From Phoenix dactylifera (Eukaryota > Streptophyta > Magnoliopsida > Arecales > Arecaceae): a stretch of 64,000 bases of DNA. A model generated the notes under the pieces. The model saw nothing but the letters and a program-made list of their open reading frames with translations, had not been told where the DNA came from and did no database searches. Every line of letters starts with the position of its first letter. Within the stretch, counting starts at the first letter, position 1. The stretch lies in the NCBI RefSeq assembly GCF_009389715.1, contig NC_052407.1:3661154-3725153 (forward strand), written 5' to 3'. Made by a program: the position numbers and the translations under genes. This document shows positions 11,769 through 24,200 of this stretch, in pieces.

Positions 11769-12061
11769 GGCTCTTAAACCACATGTTCCACTATAGTAAA
11801 TGTTAAAATAATTAATGACATCTCTGTTGATTTTCTAGTGCTTTGGATCATTTTTACAAGATTTCTGCCATGGAAGTTTTATTCTTTTTATCAATTATAG
11901 AGCCTTGAGTATCTAAATTATATTATGATAAACTTTGTATGCCGATGCGGTGCACCTTGGTTTTTCAGATGCTGAACATATTTGCATGAGTGCTTATGAT
12001 TATAGGCACTACTTTCTACTGACAAGCATACTACTTTTATTCTATTTGAGATCATTCAGAG

Positions 12062-12091
12062 ATGAGTTGGATCTTGATGACGGTGATTAGA
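12062..12091 (+). CDS. Candidate terminal exon of the unknown gene (alternative)
   Basis: After a CATTCAGAG acceptor, the sequence reads ELDLDDGD followed by TAG. Joined to donor GTGAGG at 10573 it keeps the frame and gives a short acidic C-terminus. It competes with the 17818-18827 exons. Support is only splice-site and frame agreement. Confidence 0.25.
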
Positions 12092-12619
12092 AAATCGCTT
12101 AATGTTAACTATTTATGCCTTTAATGGCAGACCATTTGATTCCAAAGGAGGTTCTTCAATTATGCGATGAGCATGCTTCTTGCTGGCTTACAATATACCT
12201 TGCAGAGTTTAATCAATAGAGCTACAGCTTACTGCATTGTCCAGTACTGGTTTTCCAGGCTCTTGTTCATGGTTGTCTTCTTCCTTCTATCTTATACCCA
12301 CCTCAGTTCTTAAGAGCTGACCAAAATTGAACCTCTAATCTCTTGTCCAAGTGGCAAGGGATGATGCCATCTAAGCAAGTGATCTGAGAGTCTTGATCAC
12401 GGTTGTTATGACATACATCTGTACTAGATTTGGCATCTATCGTTCCTCAGATTTCATGGAGCTAATAAATTGTGTGTTCTCTATAAAGCAAAATTAAAGA
12501 GAAACATTGCTGCTTATACGTAAACAGATGCTCTCCGGCTGACTTCTGTGCCATATTTTCAATACCAAGTTTTTTTCTTTGGTATATCGGCTGCTCTTAC
12601 ACAACAGGTGTGAGTACAA
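12092..12619. other. Non-coding, nothing firm
   Basis: One frame stays open from about 12128 to 12220, but no splice partner or family is recognised. No repeat terminus was found. Confidence 0.35.
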
Positions 12620-13110
12620 CCTAAAGCACAGTCTGACAAACCGACCCGTACCGGCCGGTTCAGGCCATATCAGACTGGTCCGACGTGTAACCGATACGTT
12701 GGAGCTGTAAAAACCACTATGGGCCGAACCCAACCAGAGCTGGAAAAGACGAAGAGAAAGAGAGCAGGAAAGAGAGGGAGGGAGGAGAGGCCTCTGCCAC
12801 CCACGAAGGGCCGCGGGAGGCCGACGGAGGCCCAGGGGGTGGCGGCGGAGGCCGGGGACGCGGCCACAAAAAAAAAATAGGGAGCCCCGTGGGCTCCGCC
12901 GGCCCCCCCAGCCCTCTGCAGGCGGCCTCTCCTCTCCTCCCTCCCTCCCTCCCCCACTCGCTCTCTCGTTCTCTTCTTCTTCCTTGGCTCCGACGGAGAA
13001 GAGTGTTTCAGTTCGGTACTAGTTTAAACGGATACGAACCGGAACTGTACCGATCCGATAGATGACCGGTACGCCTAGCAATACCAGTACGGCGAACTTA
13101 GGCCCAAAAA
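12620..13110. mobile_element. hAT/MITE-like repeat with GC-rich interior
   Basis: The two ends carry the same ACCGGTACCGG-like vocabulary as the hAT elements at 50246-55285 and 60558-60721: 'CCGACCCGTACCGGCCGG' near 12641 and 'GACCGGTACGCC' plus 'CAGTACGGCGAAC' near 13063-13098. The middle (about 12735-12960) is GC-rich and purine-biased, unlike the flanks, and contains an A8 run. No target duplication or clean inverted repeat was found, so ends are approximate. It may be a non-autonomous relative that picked up unrelated GC-rich DNA. The 95-residue minus-strand frame across it is compositional. Confidence 0.45.
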
Positions 13111-14041
13111 GTCGGACAATAAAATAAAATGTAAAGAAAACAAAACAAAGCCATGGTTCTCTCAGATAAAATCTTCGGAGTGATGAGCCGCATAGTCCGC
13201 AGCATTGTTGGCTTCTCTAAATACATAAATAGCCTGGAAAGCAACACATTGCCGATACCATATTCGCCGTTGCTTGCTAGCGTCCAAATTTTAATAGGTT
13301 TAATCCAAAAACCCAGGATGAAACAAAGGAATTCAGATTTCCTGTACTCATGTGTCGCCTTGTTTCATAGCCCCTTCTTGCTTTTCATTTTTAACATAAC
13401 TACAAATGAAAAGAAACAACTACTCCGTATAAAACTAGCAAGCTGGATACGGATCTATTCTTTTCAATCCAACTATTAACTGCTCTTGCATTGAGAGCTT
13501 TTAACTTCTCTCATCACCACCACTAATTTCGAGGAATCAAACAGTTGTTGTTGGCAAACTAGTAAATATCCATCATTCTATTTGTCATATTGCTGTATAC
13601 GCGGACATCCATACGAGAACAAAGCATCGAACTTTTTAAAGTTACAACAGGAGTTACAGTGACATTTTTGACTCCAGTACATCAAAAGAGACATGATAAA
13701 AATCTACAAGAATGCTGTGCAGTGCTCATGAAAACATCCATATCCAATAATGTCAATCCCAAAACATCTTCTTTAGATGTTGTCTCCATGTTCCCTGCCT
13801 GGATTGAAGGTAATGGCGTTCGTTCTGGTTCAATGCTCATGGTTCTTATCGAGTCCACTTGGTAACGTTCGTTTTGGAAAGGATAAAATAATTAATGCTC
13901 TTCTCACGCGCATGATACATCATCATGCACATTAACGTGGCACCGCCAGTTTTGTTCTGGTCTCAGTTTTGCTTCGGCCTCAGATCTCTTCTCCCTCTTC
14001 TGATCTTAAAACCGGAGCAGCCCCAACATCAAACACTTTAG
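13111..14041. other. Intergenic DNA and PRA1 promoter region
   Basis: No coding region is supported. The last part is presumably the PRA1 promoter and leader. An ACGTGGC element (ABRE/G-box type) lies at 13935-13941, about 230 bp upstream of the PRA1 start. The match is only seven bases, so its role is a guess. Confidence 0.35.
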
Positions 14042-14071
14042 ATGCAAAGAGAGCCTCCCATGGAGATCTAG
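14042..14071 (+). promoter_or_regulatory. Short upstream open reading frame in the PRA1 leader
   Basis: ATG at 14042 opens a nine-codon frame (MQREPPMEI) ending at TAG 14069-14071, about 95 bases before the PRA1 start. A second in-frame ATG lies at 14060. If the transcript starts upstream of 14042, it could reduce translation of PRA1. The transcription start is unknown. Confidence 0.35.
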
Positions 14072-14165
14072 GGTTAGGTTTTCACCCCCTCTGCTATTTC
14101 TTGCCTCTGCCCCCCTTCTTCGAACAAGAGATCTGGGATTGAGGTTTTGGACCTCCACCGCCGGG

Positions 14166-14780
14166 ATGTCATCCACCTCCTGGCGCGACGGCTACGGGGC
14201 CATCCCCACCGCCCCGGAGGCCGCGGTGGCCTCCACCTCCCGCGCCGCGGAGCTCTTCGGCCGGGCCAAGGAGCGGGGCGGGGCCCTCATCGCCACCCGC
14301 CGGCCGTGGCGCGAGCTCGCGGATCCCACCGCCTTCGGCCGCCCCTACAGCTACGGCGAGGCCATGGCCCGCGTCCGCCGCAACCTCTCCTACTTCCGCG
14401 TCAATTACGCCCTCGTCGTCCTGTTCGTCCTCTTCTGCAGCCTTCTCTGGCACCCCGTCTCCATGATCGTCTTCCTCGTCGTCTTCGTCGCTTGGTTCTT
14501 CCTCTACTTCTTCCGCGACGGGCCTCTCGTGCTCTTCGGGCGTGAGATCGATGACCGTCTGGTCCTCTTCGCCCTCTCCGTTGTCACAGTTGTCGCCCTG
14601 GTGTTCACGCATGTCGGATTGAACGTCCTGGTCTCGCTGATCATCGGTGCCGTGCTCGTAGTGTTGCATGCGGCGTTTAGGGTTACCGAGGACCTCTATC
14701 TCGACGAACAAGAAGCTGCCGGTGGGGGATTGCTCTCGGTTGTCGGCAGCCCCACGCGCCGTGCCTACGGCCGAGTGTGA
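14166..14780 (+). CDS. PRA1 family protein (prenylated Rab acceptor)
   Basis: This is a small integral membrane protein of the PRA1/Yip3 family, which binds prenylated Rab GTPases and acts in ER-Golgi-endosome vesicle traffic. It is a single exon of 204 residues starting [11 protein letters not shown] at ATG 14166. The upstream frame is open only to a TTG at 14139. Visible family features are [10 protein letters not shown] (about 45-54), the [10 protein letters not shown] block that opens the PRA1 domain (about 75-84), and two hydrophobic hairpins (about 82-116 and 132-171). These are separated by the charged [15 protein letters not shown] loop, and an acidic tail with LYLDEQE follows. N- and C-termini should face the cytosol. 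The 5' half is very GC-rich, typical of monocot genes. Length and lack of introns fit plant PRA1 members, probably clade B; the clade is an inference. A 180-residue frame on the opposite strand is a GC shadow. Confidence 0.92.
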   Translation: MSSTSWRDGYGAIPTAPEAAVASTSRAAELFGRAKERGGALIATRRPWRELADPTAFGRPYSYGEAMARVRRNLSYFRVNYALVVLFVLFCSLLWHPVSMIVFLVVFVAWFFLYFFRDGPLVLFGREIDDRLVLFALSVVTVVALVFTHVGLNVLVSLIIGAVLVVLHAAFRVTEDLYLDEQEAAGGGLLSVVGSPTRRAYGRV

Positions 14781-17700
14781 TTCGTGTTTCTGATGGCTTC
14801 TTGAGATTGGAGATTTTGGTTTGTGTTGCTGACTAGGGGTCTAGCCGCTGGTTTTGAAGAAAGTTTTGCTGCCTGTGTTTTTAAAAGTTGGATTTTTGAA
14901 GAATACCGACTCCACCGATCGTCGTGCCGTCGCGGGGTAAGAGACCGATAAATTGCGTTAAATGAAGGTTGTGATTTACTTCTTTTTGATCTGATTCTGG
15001 GTATTTTGGTTCTTGATTCCTGTTATCTTTTTAGATATCTTTGTAAATGTTTTAATGTTTTGTTAGAAACAAGATTGAATTTGAGGCACCATGGATTTTG
15101 TTTTTGAGTCCCCCCCACCGCCGACCAAGAGAAAAAAGAAAAAAAGAAGTTTGATTCATCTATTTCTTATGAGCTACTTTCATGCCATTAAATGTTGAAT
15201 GAGTATGTGAAATTCATCGTTTCAATTGAAAGCTAACCTTCTTTATGCACAATATGTGGTTGGATGTTATGATCAGATTGTCAGAGCGAGTGCCATTCTA
15301 TATGTCTATATTATTCTTGTTGAGGTTGTTTGCAGATTGTTTGACACCCTTGGAGCCCACTGTCTTATTATCCCTTTTGTGATCTTCCTTTCTTGATATG
15401 CGACTTGGCAATGGATGAGAATGTTAGAATAGGGCATCAATAGGCTTTTTGAAACTGTTAAGCTCTTAAATGACATCGTGAAAATGTTGTGCTATCTCCT
15501 ATGTTCTTGATATGGGTAATTAAGATCTTAAGCCACCACCTAATGACTCTGTGGTGCTTACCTTCACATAGAACTGATCGTGGGCTGGGCCTCGGGGTCT
15601 AAACTCTATTCATTTTTAATCGAGCTTTTTTGTCGGGCCTATATAAAATTTTCTGTGCCCAAGTCCGGCTCATGATCAGCTTTACTTTCAAAGCCATGTT
15701 CGCTTGAACATCATAAGTCGCCTTATAGCCTTCTAAGCATCTTCTTGGATGTTAAAGTGGAAATTATTTTATTTGACTATTGGAATCATGATCCATGCGG
15801 AGGATAACTTTATTGATATAACAAGTACTTAGAAATACTTAATATACTAGTTAACACTATCTCTTGTTTTGATTGTGTTTTTATTTCATTTAATATTTTT
15901 TCCTTTCAAGGCTATGTCTAGTTTTTTGTCCTAAATATATCCGACCAAATGATTTTGTGCGGTATGCATTGTATTCCATCAGTTATACCGGTGAAGAAAT
16001 GCTTTGCTCCTCCAGTCAATTGTGGCTAAAACACATGGATTGCTTCTCATACTCTCTAGATTTCTCTATCTTTTTGCTTTTTTCTTGTTCATCATCCTTA
16101 GTTCTTCTTTATGCATTCTCCTATCTTTAAGCACCTAAACATAACCGTCTTTCATGCTTTATCTCTCACACATAGACACATGCACTTCTTTCTCATCACT
16201 GTCATCATTATGTGCTACTTTTGTAAATATAATAGCTGCTCAATTTTATTTTTTGATTAAAAAAAAGGTCTCAGGCTCATGCCACAAGTGTTCAACCACA
16301 AAGCAAGCACCCACAAGGCCCAAAAAACAGGCACATGGGTGGCCCGGTAAATAACTAATATTGGGGTGCTGGGGGTTAGGTGTCCGATAGGGTACTTATA
16401 ATCTTGTAACCCAACCTGACAACTTAATATAAGAAATCCCTTGTCCTTAAACCCACCCCAGAATTTCTATGTGCTATCATGTTAGAAGAGATCAGGAAAC
16501 TAGAGGATGGATGACTTGTTGGCTGCGGCCGCAAGGGGTAGAACATGTCCATTGATGGTTTCTCCAATGGACAATAGCTGACGGTGGTTTAGATATGCAG
16601 TTTTATCTTTTCTCTCCCCTATTTTTTCTGCTTTGGCTTATGCACTTTTTCTTTTTCTTTTTATGTGCCCCTGGCTGCCCATCTATGGCCTGCAGTTTTT
16701 ACAACCTTGATCTTCTTGTACTACTAGGTTGATATTTTGTTATGCCCTATATATGTTAAGAAATCACTAACAATTAGATGATTCATAGTGTTTCAGAGTT
16801 TGTTACATTTCAATATTATTTTACGTGGAGTGGCATATCTAGGGTGCCCCCCCCCCCCCCCCCCCCCCCCCTGCCGCTTCCTTAATCATGTCATTTTGAA
16901 CACACAAACTGTGAAACTACTGAGCATTGCAGGGAAACCCACTAGACATGCACTTTCTAATTTTTTTCCTATTGCCACAGTCTCTCCCTTGTTCATGTTC
17001 TCCTTTCTTCTATGACAACTATAGACATTGTAATGACAAGCAATTTCAACAAGGGCAAACCTCTAGACAAGACTAGGGGTTCATGAATTAAAGATTCGAA
17101 CTTGAACTTTCAAACTTGGGGTTTAAGAAATACAGTCACTTTTAACCTCTTTGCTTTGAACATAATATTAAAGTTAAAATATTAGGACAAGCTCCTAGAC
17201 AAATTTAGTATGTAGTACTTTGTGATATACTTCCCACCACAGTTGAATGGTAATAATGTTAGATCAAGCTTCCGATCCTATTTAGTTTGCAAATGCATCT
17301 CAGGAAGGGGCAATCTAGGACTCCACTTTGAGGTTAGTAGTCACATAAAATGAAACCAATACATGGTTCCTTTCAAAGGCAATGTCATGGCATAATCAAT
17401 TTGTCAGGTATGGTAAGTATTCTGAAAGGATGGTAAGTATTTAGGAAGACATGGATGCTATTTTCTTTTCTTCACCAGGGATGGTAAGTATTTTCTATTC
17501 TTTGGCATAATCCATTTGTTAAATCAATGCGCACCTTTGCTAGGGATGGTAAGTATTTTCTATTCTTTGGTATTTAGGAAGTCAAGGATGCTTTTTGGCC
17601 ATGAAGATCATTTGTTTCTCCAATAATATGGACTAAATTGAGAATGTAGCTGTAGCGAGCATATTGTTAGCATGCATTTACTTTTTAATGAATAAAATTA

Positions 17701-17817
17701 CTAATATAAACAACATGCTTAAGTGATGAAGAAATACTATTTAGCAGTAGTTCCTTGAATCGTTATATTGATTTCTTTTTGGTGCTCTGGATTTCTTTGA
17801 TCAATCTTTACTTATAG
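14781..17817. other. Downstream region of PRA1, no gene seen
   Basis: The PRA1 3' UTR presumably begins here. A run of 25 C lies at 16847-16871. A 29-bp sequence (AGGGATGGTAAG then TATTTTCTATTCTTTGG) occurs at 17477-17505 and again at 17542-17570, with further partial copies from about 17410. No exon, RNA gene or transposon end is supported. Confidence 0.4.
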
Positions 17818-18827
17818 GACAGATCTGAGCTGAATGGAACACATAATCTTCTAGAAGCAGTAATTAGCATTAGCAAATTGATGGAAAAGAAAAGGCAAGC
17901 ACTAGAAAAGGTATTGCACGTTCTTCTCAAGACTTCAGACCAGAAGTACTGAGAAAAAAGAGAGAGGGAAGAGTTGCATGATTAACGAGGGGGCTTTCAC
18001 AATATTATTGAAATGAGAACAGCTAGAGGCAGTATGCAAGCAAAAATAGTGCATTCTTGGCCATTTTAGTATAAAAAGATGCATGATCTAGGCAGATTGT
18101 TATTCCAACAACCCCTACTAATGACATTCTCTGGCTTAGTGGAAAAGCTTTCTATTATTCTTGATTTTTTTTTTTCCAATTTCCCCTAAGTTTGTTTCAA
18201 ACTTTTTCAGTTCTTGTGTCTTCACAAATAAGTCACCTTTTTGTGTACTTCAGTAACCTGTTTTGGAATATTTTAAAATTTGTCCTACTAATTGAAATAA
18301 ATTTCAATATTCAATCTGTGTACATTCTTTCACTTTTAATCTCCAATGTAGTCTGAAAATACCCCTGAACTCTTACCCAAAATAAAGAGCTTTGCCTTTT
18401 GGCAAAAATAATGTCAAATCTCAGTTTTGTTCCTATGAACAGCCATCTCAAACTCTGTTTGCTTTACCAATATGATGCTGTCAATGTATGTCATGAATTT
18501 GAGAGTGCATACCAACTACAGTTGTTTGAACACTGATTAGGCAACTCATAGTTCTTTACATTTTTCTCAACTTGATCAACATCTGACCACTTAAAACCAT
18601 GGTGGAGGCATGCGAAGTTCAAAGTTTGATTCATTGTACTAAAAGCACAAGTGATTTCACTGTATCTTAGGCAGCGTTCAGGCCCTTACATGCGCCCTTT
18701 CACTTAGGGAGCCTTAGTCCAAATTCATTTTTTCATTAGCAGAAACTAAGTGATGTTTGCGATGATTTGATAAATTATGGTTAAATCCTCTTTCCAGAAC
18801 GGAGAGAGAGCAAAAAGCCTATCTTGA
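17818..18827 (+). CDS. Two exon-like segments of an unrecognised protein (C-terminus)
   Basis: Segment 17818-17910 follows a CTTATAG acceptor, is open for 31 codons (starts DRSELNGTHNLLEAV, ends KKRQALEK) and ends at donor GTATTG, phase 0. Segment 18798-18827 follows a TCTTTCCAG acceptor and reads NGERAKSLS then TGA, also phase 0. Together they give an amphipathic, lysine-rich C-terminal tail. The first segment is phase-compatible with exon c of the unknown gene at 9975-10577. If joined, PRA1 would lie within a 7.2 kb intron on the same strand. No family is recognised. The evidence is only codon openness and splice sites, so this could be a captured or dead exon. Confidence 0.35.
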
Positions 18828-21211
18828 GCTGCCTGGCAGTCAGTTTTTTTTTTTTTTTTTTTTTTTTTTGTGCTTTGTTTGCCACGCTTTGGAAGCTACA
18901 TTTCATTATATGATCTGGATTGCAATAATTTCATAGCATAGCTGTTACCATATTTATTTGAATACTTATTAATAAACTTTACATGGGGAGTCATTCTACA
19001 TTTAACCCTTTTGACAATTTAATATTGTCGTTTTATTGGATCACACGAAGCTTATGAAGGTGATGCCAAATCAAGCTTAGCTAATTGAGCGTGCCTTTTT
19101 TGGCAAGCCAATTGAGTTTTTAATTTGTTTTTCTCTAAAATATGATTAGTTTGACACTGAATTTTGATAGCGTAATCGCTTACAGCAAACAGGTATAAAT
19201 AAAATCATAGAAAGAAATAATTTCATTATGACATATACGTGCAGGACTGTCCATGCATTATGCAGTGCGTTGCAAGATTGTAGTATACATTTGGGGACTT
19301 GTTTGTAGCTCATGGGGTTATCATTTTGGAGCCTATGGAGGGATAGTATGTGACTAATGGCTTACTTTCACAAACTGTTTTTTTCCTCGAATCTTCGCCA
19401 AAATGAAAGGTCAATGATTGTTAAAGGAAAGCAATTAATTCTTTGGAGCCTGATGGGCAATTATTATTGCTACTACAAGCCTCTTAGTTTTCCCGGGTGA
19501 TCCCACCAACGATTTATGTGCGGAGCATCCAAGAAGAGCACTTTGATCTGGTGAGACAATGTATAAATGTGGAACAGCTTTATTTTTCTGTCGTGTATAA
19601 TTCTACTTTTTGATTTCCAAAGGTGATTCTGTCATGGATGATCGTTTGCATTGGGAATTCCATATCAGCTACTGCAACTATTTTTTTTCATATTTTTCAA
19701 TTATGATATCCACTAATCTTTTTGGCGGATTTGAGGAAGCTTCGATATCCACTAATCTGATATGACAGAAAACAGTACAAAGGCATAATTTGGCTTTAAG
19801 AGAACTCAACTGAAATGTTGCCTTAGATATCTAATGGTACAGCATGCTAGTATTGCATCATATTGGCCGGAAAACCCCTATCATTCATTGAGATAATGGA
19901 AAAGATGCTTGTCAGCATATTGGTAGATGATAAGATTAGACTTCTTGCCTTCATGAAAAATTAAATTGCCATAATCTTTGGTTGCAAGTTCCTCCTTTTT
20001 CTTCTTTAAATTAATCAGAAACTAAAGACTAGATATCAAGACCCAAACCGAATTAGCTTTATAAGCGTCAGGTACAAGATCCGTGAATCTCCACTAGTTG
20101 CACTAGCAATTAGCTGAAAATTCCAAGGCACTTGACTGAATTTAAACCGCTCAGCTAGTTCTAAGCTGAAAGGTACAAGAGCTCAGCAATCAAATGGTTA
20201 GTATCCATCAATGTAGTCGGCATTCAGCTGATTGCTATTACAACAATAAAGCAGTCAGAATTAGTCAAACCTAGCTTATATCTTTTTTACCTTGATTAAG
20301 GTTCACATGAGGACAGGCTTCGAACATTCTGCGACCTTTCACAGCTTCTACACCCGCTGTAGTGCACTATTCGTTCTTATTAAGCTTGTCACATATTCAC
20401 TGATATCATATTCAAAAAGCAGACACGAAGCAAGTAATTCTAGAAGAATAAAGTTAAAATACATAATTCAAGGAAGATATGCTGAAACTGACGCAGATTT
20501 TCCATGGCTTAAAGCATCCTTTTACTTGATTATCGTACTCCAACAAATGCACTTCTTTCTTGAAAAGTCTTTATATAAACTCATACCGTGCCAATTCAAA
20601 CTTAAATACACAACCGTGATAAAGATCCAGAGTGGTGCTCGCATGTTACAACATCTCAGGGTGGCAAATCTGCAATGTTTAACAACTTTACTGTATTGAC
20701 CAAAAGAAAAGGTGGACTAGTTCGGCATTACAAAATCAGTCCAGATTTCCTTGGAAAAAAAGTGTCAAAAAATTTAACTTCCAAAGTAGCGATAAATGAC
20801 AATTCCCATTCTTCAAGATATACAAAAGAAGCCTTGAAGTAAGCATGCTCAATTCCAGAGAATTCTAGGAGTACTCAGGGCCTTTTCTCTTACACATTGG
20901 TTTGAACTAAATTCCATGTTTCAAACCTGACACTCTTGTCACATGGAGCAAGGCCTGCCCTAATTAATTCTCATAACACCCTCAAGACAGAAGGAAAAAA
21001 TAGCCATGACCTGACATCCACCTATCTGAGAAAACATGAAGCCACTCAAAATTGCCTCTAGCATGGTGGGGAGGAGGAATCCATAAACTGATGTGAAGAA
21101 TTTGTATAATGAAGAAATGAAAGCTGATGCTTGTATAGGTATAGACAGTTTAGCAGATCCAATGTGGGTGTGGTGGCACCCCTGGACGACTAAGAGACAT
21201 CCATGAGACAG
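18828..21211. other. Region between the unknown exons and the end of MET1
   Basis: It contains a run of 26 T at 18844-18869 and otherwise AT-rich DNA. The part nearest 21211 should include the MET1 3' UTR (minus strand). The 135-residue plus frame at 20292-20699 has no domain or splice support. Confidence 0.4.
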
Positions 21212-24200
21212 TCAAGCTGAAGAAGACTTTGCATCAACAGCTTCCTTCAGTTTCAAACCTAGCACATAGGCAAGTGGAGGAGGGACAGCATTACCAATTT
21301 GCTTGTGCCTATTCTGAATATTCCCTGAAAAATGGTAGCTATCGAGAAATCCCTGCATGCACCAATATACACTGGAATGTCAGGCAGCGCAAGGAAAGAA
21401 AACGAAGCTTATGGTGTACAAAGTATTATGAGGAAGCATGCTACCAAAGTTTTGGAATGCACTGAATTCAAGAAGATGAAGTTGCTCTAGAGAAATAACA
21501 ATATTTTTTATGAAAATATCATTTAACTTGCTTATTCCTTCAACTAAAAATGGAAGGAAAGAAAAAGAACAATGCAATTTGGCTTATTTGCACAGATAGT
21601 CTTACCTATATGTAAAACTGCCATATCTTTTGCATGATAACAGGATTAGGAATACTTAGAAATGATCGGAGAATATTAAGAAGGTAGAAATCTGTGCCAA
21701 TAAACATATATGTCCATGCACTTAGACACAAATATATACAGTAATTGTTTTGGTTATCTGCATGCAGATAAGGTTATAGTTTCAGAATTAGGGGGAAAAA
21801 GGAATGAGTAGTTCTAGTCCCCAAATTGTAAGCGGTTGTAAGCAAATAATATTCATTAATGAAAGAAAAGTAAGTGACTTACTTGAGACCGTGCACATTC
21901 GCGGACTGTGATAATCCTATCTTGGTCAGGGTGAAAGCACATTCCGACCTTTCCCATGGGCTGGGGATCTGTGATCGAAGTAGGGAAATTTCCTTCCCAG
22001 TCCAACCTCCCAAAGAGCCCCTTCCATTGATTGTGCCTCTTTGCAGTGTTCGGTAGGCACCATGGAATCAAATCCACTATTTGCCCAGTTGATAGTTTAA
22101 CCTACATTTTGCATATATGCTAGCTCAATCAACACTCAGAATTGAAACTGAAAAATGATTACACATTAGTTGTGTTCTCAACTAAAGCAATACCAGCATC
22201 TGTAGAAAATAACATCTTAAAGGCTTACCTTTTCATCCAGGAGGTCATGCCAGTCAGCACCTGGATGCTTTGGAATTCGTTGACACCGAATAAAATTCAG
22301 TTCATTCATTTCTTTGGAGATGTGATCATTCAGGGCAAACATGTTACCTCGAATTAGCTTTTGAAACCAGGAAACTGGTTGGCTTCCATACTACATGAAG
22401 GGGAAATAAGAACTGTGAGGGGAAAAGCTATATCTCTACTGTTCTTTAAGAAGCATGGCAATGGAGAAAGAAAAACAAATACTGACTTCAGAGTACGAGG
22501 GGAGAAAATTACTTCAATTGTGGGTTTTGAAGCTCCATTAGGGACTGGTGGAAGATCCCCTATCGTATCCCGAACAGTTATGGAACGGAATGGTGCTCCA
22601 CCAGCAGTACTCCGAACAGCAGCATAGTGCACACCACCAGGCATTGTTATCTTCAGTTCTGGACTAGCAAAGACATGCATAGGTTCTGGCCACTTGGGAA
22701 GAGTCTCCTTGGGAGAAGCTGCCCAAATAAATGCTCTTTTTCTTGATTGTGGCACACCATAAGCTCCTGCCTCCAGAATTCCAAACCGCACCTAAACAAG
22801 AACAAAGAGGTGAAGAAAGAAAAATGACAGTTTTAGAGATAAAAAGTGAGAATGTGGCAAATATTTTCTGGTGGTGAGTATTGATTGAAACCTGGTATCC
22901 CATTTCCAATAGTGAAGCAAGAGTCAATCGGAATGTTTGCCCCTTATTGAATGAAACAAAATTTCTCACGTTCTCCAAAAGGAAGAAACGTGGCCGGAAA
23001 TATTCGACGAAAGATAGAAATGCTAGAATCATCTCACATTGTACTTTACTCCATGTGCTTTGACTGAATCTATTCATGCCAGAAAAGCCCTGAAGAAGGA
23101 ATAAGAATTTGAGCAAAATTATAAACAGCACAGATATAAACAAAATGAACATGGTGCCTATAGCATGTGATCCAAAGGATACAATAAAATGTTTGTCTAA
23201 TAATATATAAAAAGACAGACCTGGCATGGAGGCCCCCCATTGATGAAATCTACTTCACCCGGCATTGGCAGGTTCTTAAGCTTCTCCTCATCAAGCCCAG
23301 CTGTCAATTTAACAGCCTCATCAGTTGCAATGCAATCATCTGCATCCCCACACTTCTCCATAATAGCCCTGAAAGACCGTATTGAGTGCTTTATAAGCTT
23401 TGGCTATTTGTGGGTGGAGGTAGATTGAGGAGGATGATTATTAGAGGTAAGTACTCAGTAATCACCTTAAAATTACATTGCAATTGTCTATAAACATCAA
23501 GGTTTCCGGATGATTTTTACTAAATGCTTCACCAGCTGGCTGTTCATATTCAATTGCCCATTTTGTAAATGAAACACCTATAGTTTTGAGCATTACAGGA
23601 TCAGCGCAACCCAACCTAGTTATTGTCAAACTGTACTAGTATGGATAATGAAGGGCCTACCGGATTGCTGTAATCCCGCTGACAGGCCTCCACAACCAGC
23701 AAAAATATCTAGCGTAGCCAACTGGTTTTCTTGGGCTATGTCCTTCAATTTATTGGAGCCATCTTGCCTACCTTCTTTACATTTTTCCTTACCCTTATTC
23801 TTTTTCAGAGTAGTTTTAGATGCCTTTCGTGTCAAGGAGGCAAATTTCACATTGGCAGGCAACTGCTAAAAAAAATAATTCCAATCAGAAGGAAAGATGA
23901 AGTTTTAGCTACAGATGTAATGGAGGTGCAATGGAAGACAATTTACCTGATTGAGAGCTCCTTTTACAGGATCATAAGAATAGTCACAAAAGAACACATG
24001 ATCAATAACCACAGGGAAGTCCAGATTTGGCAGATCATTTCTCTTTCTCACTTCGCATTTACCCTCTATCATCTCTACGGGCACACTAACTATCTCTTCA
24101 CTGTAATAAACCTGGAGCTCAGCCACCAAAAATTTATTACAACAAGAATTCATGCTAAATTAGATAATAAAAGAAGACAAGCACATTGTATATTACTAGT

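Noticed and set aside
12670..12957. 95-residue minus-strand frame
   Set aside because: It crosses the GC-rich interior of a hAT-like repeat, is low in complexity and has no domain.
14147..14545. 132-residue arginine/proline-rich plus frame
   Set aside because: A +2 shadow of the GC-rich half of PRA1.
14169..14711. 180-residue acidic frame on the minus strand
   Set aside because: It lies exactly opposite the PRA1 coding region and follows its GC-rich codon pattern; there is no domain or start context of its own.
16788..17015. 75-residue frame with a polyproline run
   Set aside because: The proline run is just the 25-C tract; the rest has no support.
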